A DNA stretch of 9,325 bases, from positions 1-9,325 of the forward strand of contig JAISEW010000038.1 in NCBI GenBank assembly GCA_031263945.1, given 5' to 3'. The stretch is from Gracilibacteraceae bacterium (GTDB lineage Bacteria; Bacillota; Desulfitobacteriia; Desulfitobacteriales; Syntrophobotulaceae). Position 1 is the first letter of the stretch; each line of letters begins with the position of its first letter. The notes below the pieces were generated by a model. That model was not told where the DNA came from and made no database searches. It was given only the letters and a program-made list of their open reading frames with translations. The translations under genes were made by a program, and so were the position numbers. This document shows positions 1 through 7,326 of this stretch, one piece after another.

Positions 1-1189
1 TAAACAGGTTGGACAGCACGGCGGGAACGAACAGGGCGTTATCCCCCAGCCCTTTTGCCAGCGTCCCCCAAACCAGGAAAAACAGCAAGGCAATGATATA
101 AAGGCCCATGAACCGCCCGGCGTATTCCTCCCGTTTTACCCACAGGCGGCGGCCGGCGGCGACGGTGACGACAGCGAGAGGCAATAAGGCGACGGTGGGC
201 AGATAGCTCTGCGCGACGGGCCCTGAAAGGTAAACCCAAAAATTTACAGCAAAAATCGCGCCGCTCAATATGTACACGACGCGCGGGCGCTTCGCGCGCG
301 GCCAATACGGCAGGCGAAAGGCCTCGAGGGTGAAGAGCGTCAAAAACAGCAGCTGCCCGGCGAAGCAGGACATATACGCGCGAAACATCGCGTCGGTAAC
401 GCCGCCCGGCGCCAGAAGCTGAACAAGCCCGTTGGTTTCCATCGACATGCGCCAGGCGGTGATCAGAACATACAGGACATACCACAGGTAGATAAGTTTC
501 CGGCGATTGAACAGGAACAACACGAGATGATAAAGCGCCATCATCAGCATCATGCCTATCACGGCGGCAAGCAGGGCGCGGCGCAGCATGGCGTCCCGGA
601 GCATAAGGCTCTCCGCGCCGACGTGGACGCTGTAATTCAGGCCGCCGCGCCCGTCCGCCAGATAGCGGGCGGCTTGGACGACGATCTCCGTTTTGCCGCC
701 TCGCGGGGTAAAGCTGATAAAATCATTGCGCAGCGCTATTTGAAACGCGCCGCCGGCGCCTAATCGCCCGGCCTCATGGACTTTTGCGCCGTTGACGTAA
801 ACAACGGCGGCTGTCATGATTTCGGGGATATGGAGCATGAGCGGCGCGTCGCCCGCTGTTTTGAGCGTCAGGCGGTAGGTGGCGCGTCCCTGCGGGGGAT
901 AGCCCGCGCTCGTCCACGAGGGCGGCGCGGCGATGAGTGTTCCTCCCTCCGGCGAACTCGCGGCGAAGTCCTCCGGCGCGTAAAGTTTGCCGAAATAAAA
1001 CTCCCATTCGCCGTCAAGAGGGTAGATCAGGCTGTCAAAGTCCGCGCCCGTGAGGTCGAGAACGCCGCCCCGCGCCCCCGCTTCCCCCATGTGGCGCGGG
1101 ACGGAAACAGCGTAAAACGCCGCCCCGCTGATGAGCAGGATGGCGAGCAAGGTGAGCAAAAAGCGGGTTTTCGCGGTATGTTTCGTCAT
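1..1189 (-). CDS. 7TM-DISM-type membrane sensor, N-terminal part (runs off left edge)
   Basis: I translated this frame by hand from ATG at 1189; it stays open for 396 codons to the window edge, so the protein is incomplete at its C-terminus. Residues 1-30 are a basic stretch followed by a hydrophobic segment, consistent with a signal peptide or anchor. Residues about 43-190 form a probable extracytoplasmic beta-sandwich with a PLDGEWEFYFGKL stretch at 57-69, PPSW at 89-92 and GRATYRL at 101-107, resembling galactose-binding-like jelly rolls. At least six hydrophobic segments follow (about 203-227, 232-249, 271-289, 304-321, 328-346, 360-378) and a seventh begins near 386. This is the plan of 7TMR-DISM receptors, which usually end in a histidine kinase, GGDEF or phosphatase output domain; that part is not visible. 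The start is fixed by AAGGAGG 9 nt upstream. It lies 23 nt after coaD, so it is probably the last visible gene of the operon. The ligand is unknown. Confidence 0.8.
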   Translation of the reverse strand, partial: MTKHTAKTRFLLTLLAILLISGAAFYAVSVPRHMGEAGARGGVLDLTGADFDSLIYPLDGEWEFYFGKLYAPEDFAASSPEGGTLIAAPPSWTSAGYPPQGRATYRLTLKTAGDAPLMLHIPEIMTAAVVYVNGAKVHEAGRLGAGGAFQIALRNDFISFTPRGGKTEIVVQAARYLADGRGGLNYSVHVGAESLMLRDAMLRRALLAAVIGMMLMMALYHLVLFLFNRRKLIYLWYVLYVLITAWRMSMETNGLVQLLAPGGVTDAMFRAYMSCFAGQLLFLTLFTLEAFRLPYWPRAKRPRVVYILSGAIFAVNFWVYLSGPVAQSYLPTVALLPLAVVTVAAGRRLWVKREEYAGRFMGLYIIALLFFLVWGTLAKGLGDNALFVPAVLSNLF

Positions 1190-1198
1190 GCGCGGGAG

Positions 1199-1205
1199 CC
1201 TCCTT
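1199..1205 (-). promoter_or_regulatory. Strong ribosome binding site of the 7TM sensor gene
   Basis: AAGGAGG on the minus strand, 9 nt before ATG at 1189 and inside the 23-nt gap after the coaD stop. It is a near-perfect Shine-Dalgarno sequence and decides the start of the downstream gene. The site argues that this frame, not the overlapping ones, is translated. Confidence 0.8.
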
Positions 1206-1212
1206 AGCAGGT

Positions 1213-1695
1213 CTAACTAAGCCGGTATTTTTCCCGCAGGGCCCGCTCTACCTGGGCGGGGACAAAATCCTCGATCCGTCCTCTAAGGCTGCTCGCCCAT
1301 TTGATGGCGCTGGAACTGACGAAGGAGTATTCCACCTGGGCCATGAGGAATACCGTCTCTATCTCCGGCGCGAATTTTTTGTTCATCATCGCGAGCTGCA
1401 GCTCATACTCATAATCCGACATAGCCCGCAAACCGCGGATCAACGCCCTGGCGCCCTGGCGGCGGGCGAATTCCACCGTCAGGCCGCTGAAAACCATGAC
1501 CTTGATTTTCGGATTGCCGGCCGCTTCCGTTTGCAGCAGCGCCAGCCGCTCCGCCGAAGTGAACAGCGTTTCTTTGTTATTGTCGTCCGCTATCGCGACT
1601 ATCACTTCGTCAAAGAGTTCCGCAGCGCGGGTCAGGATGTCAAGATGCCCGTTAGTCACCGGGTCAAACGTCCCGGGATACACAGCTTTGATCAA
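1213..1695 (-). CDS. coaD: Phosphopantetheine adenylyltransferase
   Basis: Catalyses the penultimate step of coenzyme A synthesis in the cytoplasm: ATP plus 4'-phosphopantetheine gives dephospho-CoA and pyrophosphate. The protein opens with KAVYPGTFDPVTNGH, carrying the nucleotidyltransferase TxGH motif (TNGH, 14-17). It also has K41 in NNKE, the RGLR segment (87-90) with DYEYELQLAMMN after it, and the SSSxIK motif (127-132). Length is 160 residues from the TTG at 1695, matching the family's usual length of about 160. No ATG lies near this position; an ATG at 1740 would add 15 non-homologous residues inside dnaE. GGGAGGAG sits 7 nt before the TTG, which supports it. The start codon overlaps the dnaE stop as TTGA (1692-1695), so translation is probably coupled to dnaE. 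Confidence 0.95.
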   Translation of the reverse strand: MIKAVYPGTFDPVTNGHLDILTRAAELFDEVIVAIADDNNKETLFTSAERLALLQTEAAGNPKIKVMVFSGLTVEFARRQGARALIRGLRAMSDYEYELQLAMMNKKFAPEIETVFLMAQVEYSFVSSSAIKWASSLRGRIEDFVPAQVERALREKYRLS

Positions 1696-4600
1696 TTGAT
1701 TGCTCCTCCCTGCCAGCGCACGTTGCCGGCCCCCAGACAAGCGCGCAATTCCGTGTCCAGCGCCTCCGCCCGCTGCACGGCCGAACCGCCGTTCAAAGCG
1801 TAAGTTTTTTTGCTTTCCTCAAAATACAGCAGCACGGGAATATTGCCGGGATAGGCGGCCAGGGCCGCCGTGACGGACGTTTTGCGCTCCGGATCCATTT
1901 CTTCTATGGTACGGCAATCGCGGATCCGCAAAAAGAGTTTTTCGCCCCGGCCGCTCTCCGAGGGCGCGGCCAGCGGGCCGATCCGTTCGGCAAAAAGCTT
2001 TTTGTCGTCATCATTCGCGCCGTAGCGGCCGCTCACGACTACGACGGCGTCGCTGACCGGCATGGCGGCCATTCGCGCGAAAACCCGCGGGAATATCAGG
2101 ACTTCGATCTCGCCCGTCATGTCTTCCAGGGTGAAAGTCGCCATCATTTCCCCCCGTTTCGTCAGATTTTGCCGCGGGCGCGTGACGACGCCGCCCAGCA
2201 CCACTTTTCCATCCTCCTCTCCGGCCAGACAGGCGGCTATCGTGCCGGTCGTCTGTTCGCGCAGCGCCTGCTCGTGCGCGGCCAGCGGGTGCGCCGTCAG
2301 ATAAAGCCCGATATACTCTTTTTCCCATTTAAGGATCTCATCCCCTCCGACCTCCGGCAGATCCGGCAGCGTGATCTCATCCGCCATCCCGCCTTCCTGC
2401 GGCGACACGTCAAAAAGAGACATCTGTCCGGACTGCCGGTCCTGCTGGCGCCGCTGCGCGAGGCGAAGAGCCTCATCCAGCACGCTCAGGGCCTGGGCGC
2501 GGCTCAAGAGCGACTGAAAAGCGCCGGCTTTGATCAAACTCTCCAGCACGCGTTTATTCAAGACGCGCGGATCCAGACGGACTATGGCGTCGTAAAACGA
2601 GGCGAACGGCCTGAGCGCCCGCTCGGCTAAAATCATGTCCACCGCCTGACCGCCGACGTTGCGCACCGCCGCCAGCCCAAAACGGATAGCGCCGCCCTCG
2701 ATCGTAAAATCGCGCCCGCCGCGCTGGGCGTCCGGCGGCAAAACCTCGATCCCCCCGGCCCGCGCTTCCATGATATACCGGGCCAGTTTATCCGTCTCGT
2801 TCATGACGGAACTGAGCAGCGAACCCGTGAATTCCAGCGGGTAATTGGCTTTCAGGTAGGCGGTCTGGTAGGAGAGGAAGGCGTAAGCCGTGGCGTGGCC
2901 TTTATTGAAGCCATAATTGGCAAATTTTTCCATTAAATCGAAAATGTCCGTGGCCTCCTTGAGCGAGAGGCCGAGTTTCAGCGCGCCGGGAGCCAGCTCT
3001 TTTCCGTCCGCGTCCGTGAGGCCGTAGATAAAATTCTGGCGCTCTTTTTCCATGACCTCGACCTTTTTCTTGCCCATGGCGCGGCGGAGCAGATCGGCGC
3101 GGCCCAGAGAATACCCGCCGAGGACCCTGGCGATCTCCATGACCTGCTCCTGATAAACGATTATGCCATAAGTGGCGGCCAAGATCGGCTCCAGCGCCGG
3201 ATGCAGATAACTCACGGGCGCGCCGTGCTTGCGCCGGATGTATTCCGGGATCTGCTCCATCGGGCCCGGCCGGTACAGAGCGATCACAGCGATAATATCC
3301 TCGAATTCCGTCGGTTTCAGCTCGCGCAGCACGTTGCGGATGCCCTCGCTTTCCAGCTGGAACACGCCGGAAGCGTCGCCCTCCGCCAGGAGCGCGTAAG
3401 TCGCTTTATCATCCAGCGGGAGTTTGGCGATGTCGATCTCCAGGCCGCGGGTTTCCCGGATCATGGCCAGAGCTTTCGTGATGATTGTCAGGTTGCGCAG
3501 GCCGAGAAAATCCATTTTCAAAAGGCCGAGACTTTCGACCGTGTTCATCGGAAACTGGGTCATCGGCACACCGTCGCTGGAGCGCTGCAGCGGCAAAAAA
3601 TCCGTCAGCGGAGCCGGCGCGATCACCACCCCGGCCGCGTGCGTGGAAGCGTGCCGGGGCATCCCCTCCAGGGCGCGGGCGATATCATACAGGCGGCGCG
3701 TTTCCTCGTCTTCCTCCACCAGGCGTTTCAGTTCCGGGGAATAACGCAGGGCGTCGTCCAGTTTGACGGGGGCCTGGCCCGGCCCTATTCTCCCCGGCAC
3801 GGCTTTGGCCACCTTATCCACATGGGCCAGCGGCAGGCCCAGCGCCCGGCCGACGTCGCGCAGCACGGCTCTGGCCCCCATCGTGCCGAAGGTGATGATT
3901 TGGCAAACGCGGTCCTCGCCGTATTTTTCCCGCACATAGCCGATCACTTTTTCCCGGCCTTCCGGATCAAAATCAATGTCGATATCCGGCATGGACACGC
4001 GTTCCGGGTTCAGGAAACGCTCAAACAGGAGGTCAAAACGCAAAGGTTCTATGGCAGTTATTTCCAGTAAATAGGCCACCATGCTCGCCGCGGCCGACCC
4101 GCGTCCCGGTCCCACCGTCACGCCCACCTCCCGCGCGTAGCGGCAAAAATCGGCCACGATCAGAAAATAGCCGGAAAAGCCCATGTCCCGGATGACGCCG
4201 AGTTCGTATTCCAGCCGCCGCGTTTCCGCGGGGCCGGCGGCGGGGTAAAAACGGGGAAAGGCCTCCCGGCAGATCCGCTCCAGCCAGGCGTCATGGGTAA
4301 AACCCGCCGGGGCGGTGAAATCCGGCAGATGATAATCGCCGAACGTGAATTCCACCCGGCAGCGGGCGGCGATTTCCTCGGTGATGTCCAGCACCCGCGG
4401 TTCGCGCCCGAACATTTTCTCCATTTCCGCCCGGCTCTTGAGGTAAAACTCCTGACTGCTGAATGACAGGCGGGAGGGGTCGGACAAAGTCTTCCCCATC
4501 TGGATGCACATGAGGACGTCCTGGGCAAAGGCGTCTTCCCGGTTGACGTAGTGCAGGTCGTTCGTCGCGACGAGCGGAATGCCGGTGCGCGCGCTCAAGT

Positions 4601-5183
4601 CGCGCAGGCCGGCGTTGACGCGGGTCTGCTCGTCGGAGCCGTAATCCTGCATTTCCAGAAAATAATTGCCCGGCCCGAAAATACCAAGATATTCCAGCGC
4701 CGCCCGCTCCGCGCCGGCGCTGTCGCCGGCGGCCAGAAGCTGCGCCACTTCGCCGGCCAGACAGGCGCTGAGGCAGATGACGCCGCCGCTGTGCCGCCGC
4801 AGGAGTTCTTTGTCCGCGCGCGGTTTATAGTAAAATCCTTCCAGATGCGCCAAGGAAACGATCCGCACGATATTGCGATACCCCTCGTTGTTTTCCGCCA
4901 GCAAAATGAGGTGGTAGTTTTTATCGTCGCGGCCGGGGGTCTTGTCATGGCGCGAATACGGGGCGACATAGATTTCGCAGCCGATGATTGGTTTTATGCC
5001 CCGGGCCTGGCAGGCGCGGTAAAAATCAATCACCCCGTACATGACGCCGTGGTCGGTGATCGCCAGCGCTTCCATGCCCAGTTCTCCGGCCCGGCGCGCG
5101 AGGTCGTCGATGGCGGCGGCGCCGTCCAGCAAACTGTATTGCGTATGCACATGCAGATGGACAAATCCCGGTTTTTCCTTCAT
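1692..5183 (-). CDS. dnaE: DNA polymerase III subunit alpha (DnaE family)
   Basis: Replicative or repair C-family DNA polymerase, 1163 residues, a normal full length for DnaE. The N-terminal PHP domain (about 6-290) keeps its metal-site pattern: H11 and H13, D20, DHG at 44-46, E70, H91, and ND-x-H at D209/H211. The polymerase core has the GPGRGSAAAS loop (358-367), the catalytic PDIDIDFD motif (399-406) and the third aspartate in KMDFLGLRN (D558). The fingers/thumb region includes YRPGPM (637-642), YGIIVYQEQVM (672-682) and FNKGHATAYA (759-768). The beta-clamp binding pentapeptide is QMSLF (920-924), followed by an OB fold (about 990-1070) and a C-terminal tail-binding region. ATG at 5183 follows the U32 stop by 7 nt, and the purine-rich end of that gene must serve as its weak ribosome binding site. 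The 3' end overlaps coaD by 4 nt. Whether the organism also has PolC cannot be told from here. Confidence 0.97.
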   Translation of the reverse strand: MKEKPGFVHLHVHTQYSLLDGAAAIDDLARRAGELGMEALAITDHGVMYGVIDFYRACQARGIKPIIGCEIYVAPYSRHDKTPGRDDKNYHLILLAENNEGYRNIVRIVSLAHLEGFYYKPRADKELLRRHSGGVICLSACLAGEVAQLLAAGDSAGAERAALEYLGIFGPGNYFLEMQDYGSDEQTRVNAGLRDLSARTGIPLVATNDLHYVNREDAFAQDVLMCIQMGKTLSDPSRLSFSSQEFYLKSRAEMEKMFGREPRVLDITEEIAARCRVEFTFGDYHLPDFTAPAGFTHDAWLERICREAFPRFYPAAGPAETRRLEYELGVIRDMGFSGYFLIVADFCRYAREVGVTVGPGRGSAAASMVAYLLEITAIEPLRFDLLFERFLNPERVSMPDIDIDFDPEGREKVIGYVREKYGEDRVCQIITFGTMGARAVLRDVGRALGLPLAHVDKVAKAVPGRIGPGQAPVKLDDALRYSPELKRLVEEDEETRRLYDIARALEGMPRHASTHAAGVVIAPAPLTDFLPLQRSSDGVPMTQFPMNTVESLGLLKMDFLGLRNLTIITKALAMIRETRGLEIDIAKLPLDDKATYALLAEGDASGVFQLESEGIRNVLRELKPTEFEDIIAVIALYRPGPMEQIPEYIRRKHGAPVSYLHPALEPILAATYGIIVYQEQVMEIARVLGGYSLGRADLLRRAMGKKKVEVMEKERQNFIYGLTDADGKELAPGALKLGLSLKEATDIFDLMEKFANYGFNKGHATAYAFLSYQTAYLKANYPLEFTGSLLSSVMNETDKLARYIMEARAGGIEVLPPDAQRGGRDFTIEGGAIRFGLAAVRNVGGQAVDMILAERALRPFASFYDAIVRLDPRVLNKRVLESLIKAGAFQSLLSRAQALSVLDEALRLAQRRQQDRQSGQMSLFDVSPQEGGMADEITLPDLPEVGGDEILKWEKEYIGLYLTAHPLAAHEQALREQTTGTIAACLAGEEDGKVVLGGVVTRPRQNLTKRGEMMATFTLEDMTGEIEVLIFPRVFARMAAMPVSDAVVVVSGRYGANDDDKKLFAERIGPLAAPSESGRGEKLFLRIRDCRTIEEMDPERKTSVTAALAAYPGNIPVLLYFEESKKTYALNGGSAVQRAEALDTELRACLGAGNVRWQGGAIN
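1703..1710 (-). promoter_or_regulatory. Ribosome binding site that selects the TTG start of coaD
   Basis: GGGAGGAG on the minus strand, inside the last codons of dnaE, with 7 nt to TTG at 1695. Its position favours this TTG over the upstream in-frame ATG at 1740 and gives the expected CoaD N-terminus. Confidence 0.7.
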
Positions 5184-5190
5184 CCGTTTC

Positions 5191-6651
5191 CTATTCCCCT
5201 TCCGCCGTCAGTTCTATGGGCAGCGGCAGCGCCATGATCATCTCCCGCAGTTCCGGCCACGCGGAGCGCGTGGTCTGGATGAGGACGTCTCCCGCCTGCC
5301 TGTCGGCGGTGGTCACAATGCCGAGATGGCCCAGACCTTCTAAATATTTTGTCAATAACTGGATATCGGCGCGGTCCACCTGCGCGTAAATCAGGCGGTC
5401 GCTGTCCGCGAGCGGCGGGACGGTCTCCGCCTTGCGGCGGCGAAGCAGACTGCCGGGCGGCGCGCCGCCGGGGATCTTTAAAGCGACGATTTCCTGGGCG
5501 TGGCGGGCCGCGTCCCGCACTCGCCCGTCCGCGCCGGTGATCTCCGTCACGCGAAAAGAGCGCGCCGCCGAGGCCGGGGCCAGTATTTCCAATGTTTCGC
5601 CCAAGCGAAAAGCGTTGCGTTCCTCCACTTCCACGCGGCCGTCCGCCGCCGGCCCCAGCACGCGGGCGACAAAATCATATTCCCGCTCATACCCGCCTTC
5701 CGCGGCTTCCGCTTCCGGCGTATCCGGCAGCAAAAACCCGGTCGTAAACGGGCGGTGGCTCGCTTTGCCCAGCTCCGTCAGCCAGTCCGGCAGCCGGGCG
5801 GCAAAGGCCGCCTCCCCCTCGTCCCACAGCGTATCGATGGCCTGACGGTAAACCTGCACGGTCGAAGCCACATAGTGGACGCTTTTCATTCGCCCCTCTA
5901 TTTTCCAGCTGCTGAGAGCGAGCGGCCGGAGAAGCGGCAGGAGCGGCAGCAGACACAGATCGCGGGAATTGAGGATATAGGATCCCCGGTCGTCTTCCTC
6001 CAGCGGAAAATACTGCCCCGGCCGCCCAGCCTCCGTCAGCGCGTAGGCCCAGCGGCAGGGCTGGGCGCAATCGCCCCGGTTGGCGTCCCGGCCCGTCAGA
6101 TACCGGCTGAGCAAACAGCGGCCGGAATAAGCCACGCACATGGCCCCATGGACAAATATTTCCAGCTCCCCGGCCGCGGCGGCGGCCACCGCCGTGAGTT
6201 CCGGCAGGCTGAGTTCGCGGGCCAGCACGACGCGCCGGAGGCCCTGCCCGAACCAAAATTCCGCCGCCCGAGCGTTGAGACAATTGGCCTGGGTACTCAG
6301 ATGGAGCGGCAGCGCGGGCGACGCGGCCCGGGCCAGAGCCAGAACTCCGGGATCGGAGATTATGGCGCCGTCCGCGCCCATACGCGCCAATTCCGCTAAT
6401 AATTCCGCCAGCCCGGCAAAATCGTCTTCTTTGGCAAAAATATTCACCGTCACATAGAGTTTTTTGCCCTGCCCGTGCGCGCAGGCGACGGCTTCCGCCA
6501 TCTCCGCCAGCGTAAAATTGCCGGCCCGTGCCCGCAAACCGTAATTTTCCGCGCCGGCGTAGACCGCGTCCGCGCCGAATAAAAAGGCGCAGCGCAGTTT
6601 TTCCATGTCGCCGGCCGGCGCCAAAAGCTCCGGTTTTCGGCCGGGATTCAT
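5191..6651 (-). CDS. U32 family 4Fe-4S protein (TrhP/YegQ-like) with C-terminal DUF4911-like domain
   Basis: Formerly called peptidases, characterised U32 proteins of this type support hydroxylation of RNA (tRNA U34 in TrhP, 23S rRNA in RlhA) or of quinones (UbiU/UbiV). Residues 8-30 (LLAPAGDMEKLR then FGADAVYAG) are the standard opening of the barrel. The U32 signature is present at 163-182, with EIFVHGAMC, YSGRC and LLS. Cysteines C172, C179, C195 or C199, and C233 (in NSRDLC) fit a 4Fe-4S cluster. SWKIEGRMKS (248-257) and PFTTGFL (301-307) are also typical. A small beta-barrel-like region covers about 325-405. Residues about 419-482 (IYAQVDRADIQLLTKYLEGL onward) resemble DUF4911, which I recall mainly as a separate small protein, so this appears to be a fusion. 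Length 486 against about 410 for TrhP-like relatives agrees. The ATG overlaps the DUF2103 stop as ATGA (6648-6651). The exact substrate is not determined; TrhP is my best guess. Confidence 0.9.
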   Translation of the reverse strand: MNPGRKPELLAPAGDMEKLRCAFLFGADAVYAGAENYGLRARAGNFTLAEMAEAVACAHGQGKKLYVTVNIFAKEDDFAGLAELLAELARMGADGAIISDPGVLALARAASPALPLHLSTQANCLNARAAEFWFGQGLRRVVLARELSLPELTAVAAAAAGELEIFVHGAMCVAYSGRCLLSRYLTGRDANRGDCAQPCRWAYALTEAGRPGQYFPLEEDDRGSYILNSRDLCLLPLLPLLRPLALSSWKIEGRMKSVHYVASTVQVYRQAIDTLWDEGEAAFAARLPDWLTELGKASHRPFTTGFLLPDTPEAEAAEGGYEREYDFVARVLGPAADGRVEVEERNAFRLGETLEILAPASAARSFRVTEITGADGRVRDAARHAQEIVALKIPGGAPPGSLLRRRKAETVPPLADSDRLIYAQVDRADIQLLTKYLEGLGHLGIVTTADRQAGDVLIQTTRSAWPELREMIMALPLPIELTAEGE

Positions 6652-7217
6652 TCGCCTGTCTCCGTTTCTGTCTCCGTTCCGCGGCGGCGCAACGCCTCCG
6701 CCTGTTCCGGCGGCACTATTTCCTCCACCGCCCAGCCGTCGTCCGCGCCGGCCAGGCTGGCCACATAAGCGTCCCGCATTTTTCGGTTGATGGTCACCAT
6801 CTTCACATCCGGGCGAATACCGCGCAGTTCAGGCGGGCGCCGGGAAAGCTCCGTTTCCTCGACGACGGGACCCGGTTCCGGCCGCGGGCGGGCCGGGCGC
6901 CTGGGCGCCGCCGCATCTCTGCTCCCGCCCGTCTCCCCGCGGCCGGCGCCGGCAAGCGCCGCCCACTCCCGGACGAGTTCCGGGAACTCGGTCACGACGA
7001 ACACTTCCTGTACGGCGCCGCCGCCTTTAAGTATCAGCTTGCAGCCCGTTTTCGTCTCATACTGATATACGGCGTCATTTTCCCGCGCCCGCGCGGGCTC
7101 GATGACACCGGGGATGATATCCGTCACGACGTCCAGCTCGCTCAGCGATTCCAGCAACTCGAGCGCGCCGTCTATCATGTGATGCTCTCTTTTTATCTTG
7201 CTATGGCGATATTTCAC
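6648..7217 (-). CDS. DUF2103 family protein (predicted metal-binding) with long charged tail
   Basis: The conserved part starts at KYRHSKIKREHHMIDGALEL and continues through VVTDIIPGVIEPAR and GCKLILKGGGAVQEVFVVTE. This pattern of an HH segment, an IIPGxI segment and an xVQEVFVxT segment is what I recall of DUF2103, whose function is unknown and which has been called metal-binding. It fills roughly the first 90 residues. The remaining 100 or so are rich in Arg, Pro, Glu and Ala, low in complexity, and end in TETETGE encoded by a 12-bp tandem repeat. I chose GTG at 7217 because AGGAG (7229-7233) lies 11 nt upstream and the conserved sequence begins at once. TTG codons at 7241 and 7244 are in-frame alternatives without a visible ribosome binding site. 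It is the first gene after the promoter at 7293-7321 and overlaps the U32 gene by 4 nt, suggesting a shared role with it. Confidence 0.75.
   Translation of the reverse strand: MKYRHSKIKREHHMIDGALELLESLSELDVVTDIIPGVIEPARARENDAVYQYETKTGCKLILKGGGAVQEVFVVTEFPELVREWAALAGAGRGETGGSRDAAAPRRPARPRPEPGPVVEETELSRRPPELRGIRPDVKMVTINRKMRDAYVASLAGADDGWAVEEIVPPEQAEALRRRGTETETETGE
6656..6679 (-). repeat. 12-bp tandem repeat, two copies, in the 3' end of the DUF2103 gene
   Basis: On the plus strand CTGTCTCCGTTT is followed directly by CTGTCTCCGTTC, two copies differing in one base. It encodes the Thr-Glu repeats of the DUF2103 C-terminus. A unit length divisible by three means copy-number change by slippage would keep the frame, including the ATGA junction with the next gene. 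Confidence 0.75.
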
Positions 7218-7292
7218 GAGTAAATACGCTCCTGCCGCCAACAAGCGGTCATTCCGGAAAAGACGCGCCTGCCGCGCCCGCCCTACCGGAAA

Positions 7293-7321
7293 ATTGTATC
7301 ATGTTTGACGAGCGGATTCAA
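7293..7321 (-). promoter_or_regulatory. Housekeeping sigma promoter of the DUF2103-U32-dnaE-coaD operon
   Basis: Reading the minus strand: -35 TTGAAT (7321-7316), a spacer of exactly 17 nt, and -10 TACAAT (7298-7293). The -10 is preceded by TGA, giving an extended TGn -10 element. The match is 4 of 6 for the -35 box and 5 of 6 for the -10 box. Transcription would start near 7286, leaving a leader of about 70 nt before the GTG at 7217. This is the only good promoter pattern I found directly upstream of the operon. The -35 box lies 5 bp from the end of the inverted-repeat element. Confidence 0.65.
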
Positions 7322-7326
7322 TATCA

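Noticed and set aside
39..485. Minus-strand open frame of 148 codons and another at 774-1007
   Set aside because: Both lie inside the 396-codon 7TM sensor frame, which has a strong ribosome binding site and coherent domains. Their products are Arg/Ala-rich shadows.
1213..1740. Upstream ATG at 1740 as the start of coaD
   Set aside because: It adds 15 residues unlike any CoaD N-terminus and ignores the well-placed ribosome binding site before TTG at 1695.
3201..4070. Long plus-strand open frame opposite dnaE, with others at 4551-5237 and 5500-6399
   Set aside because: They are antisense to well-recognised DnaE and U32 genes, have no ribosome binding site of note, and show the His/Arg/Gly-rich composition typical of antisense frames in GC-rich DNA.
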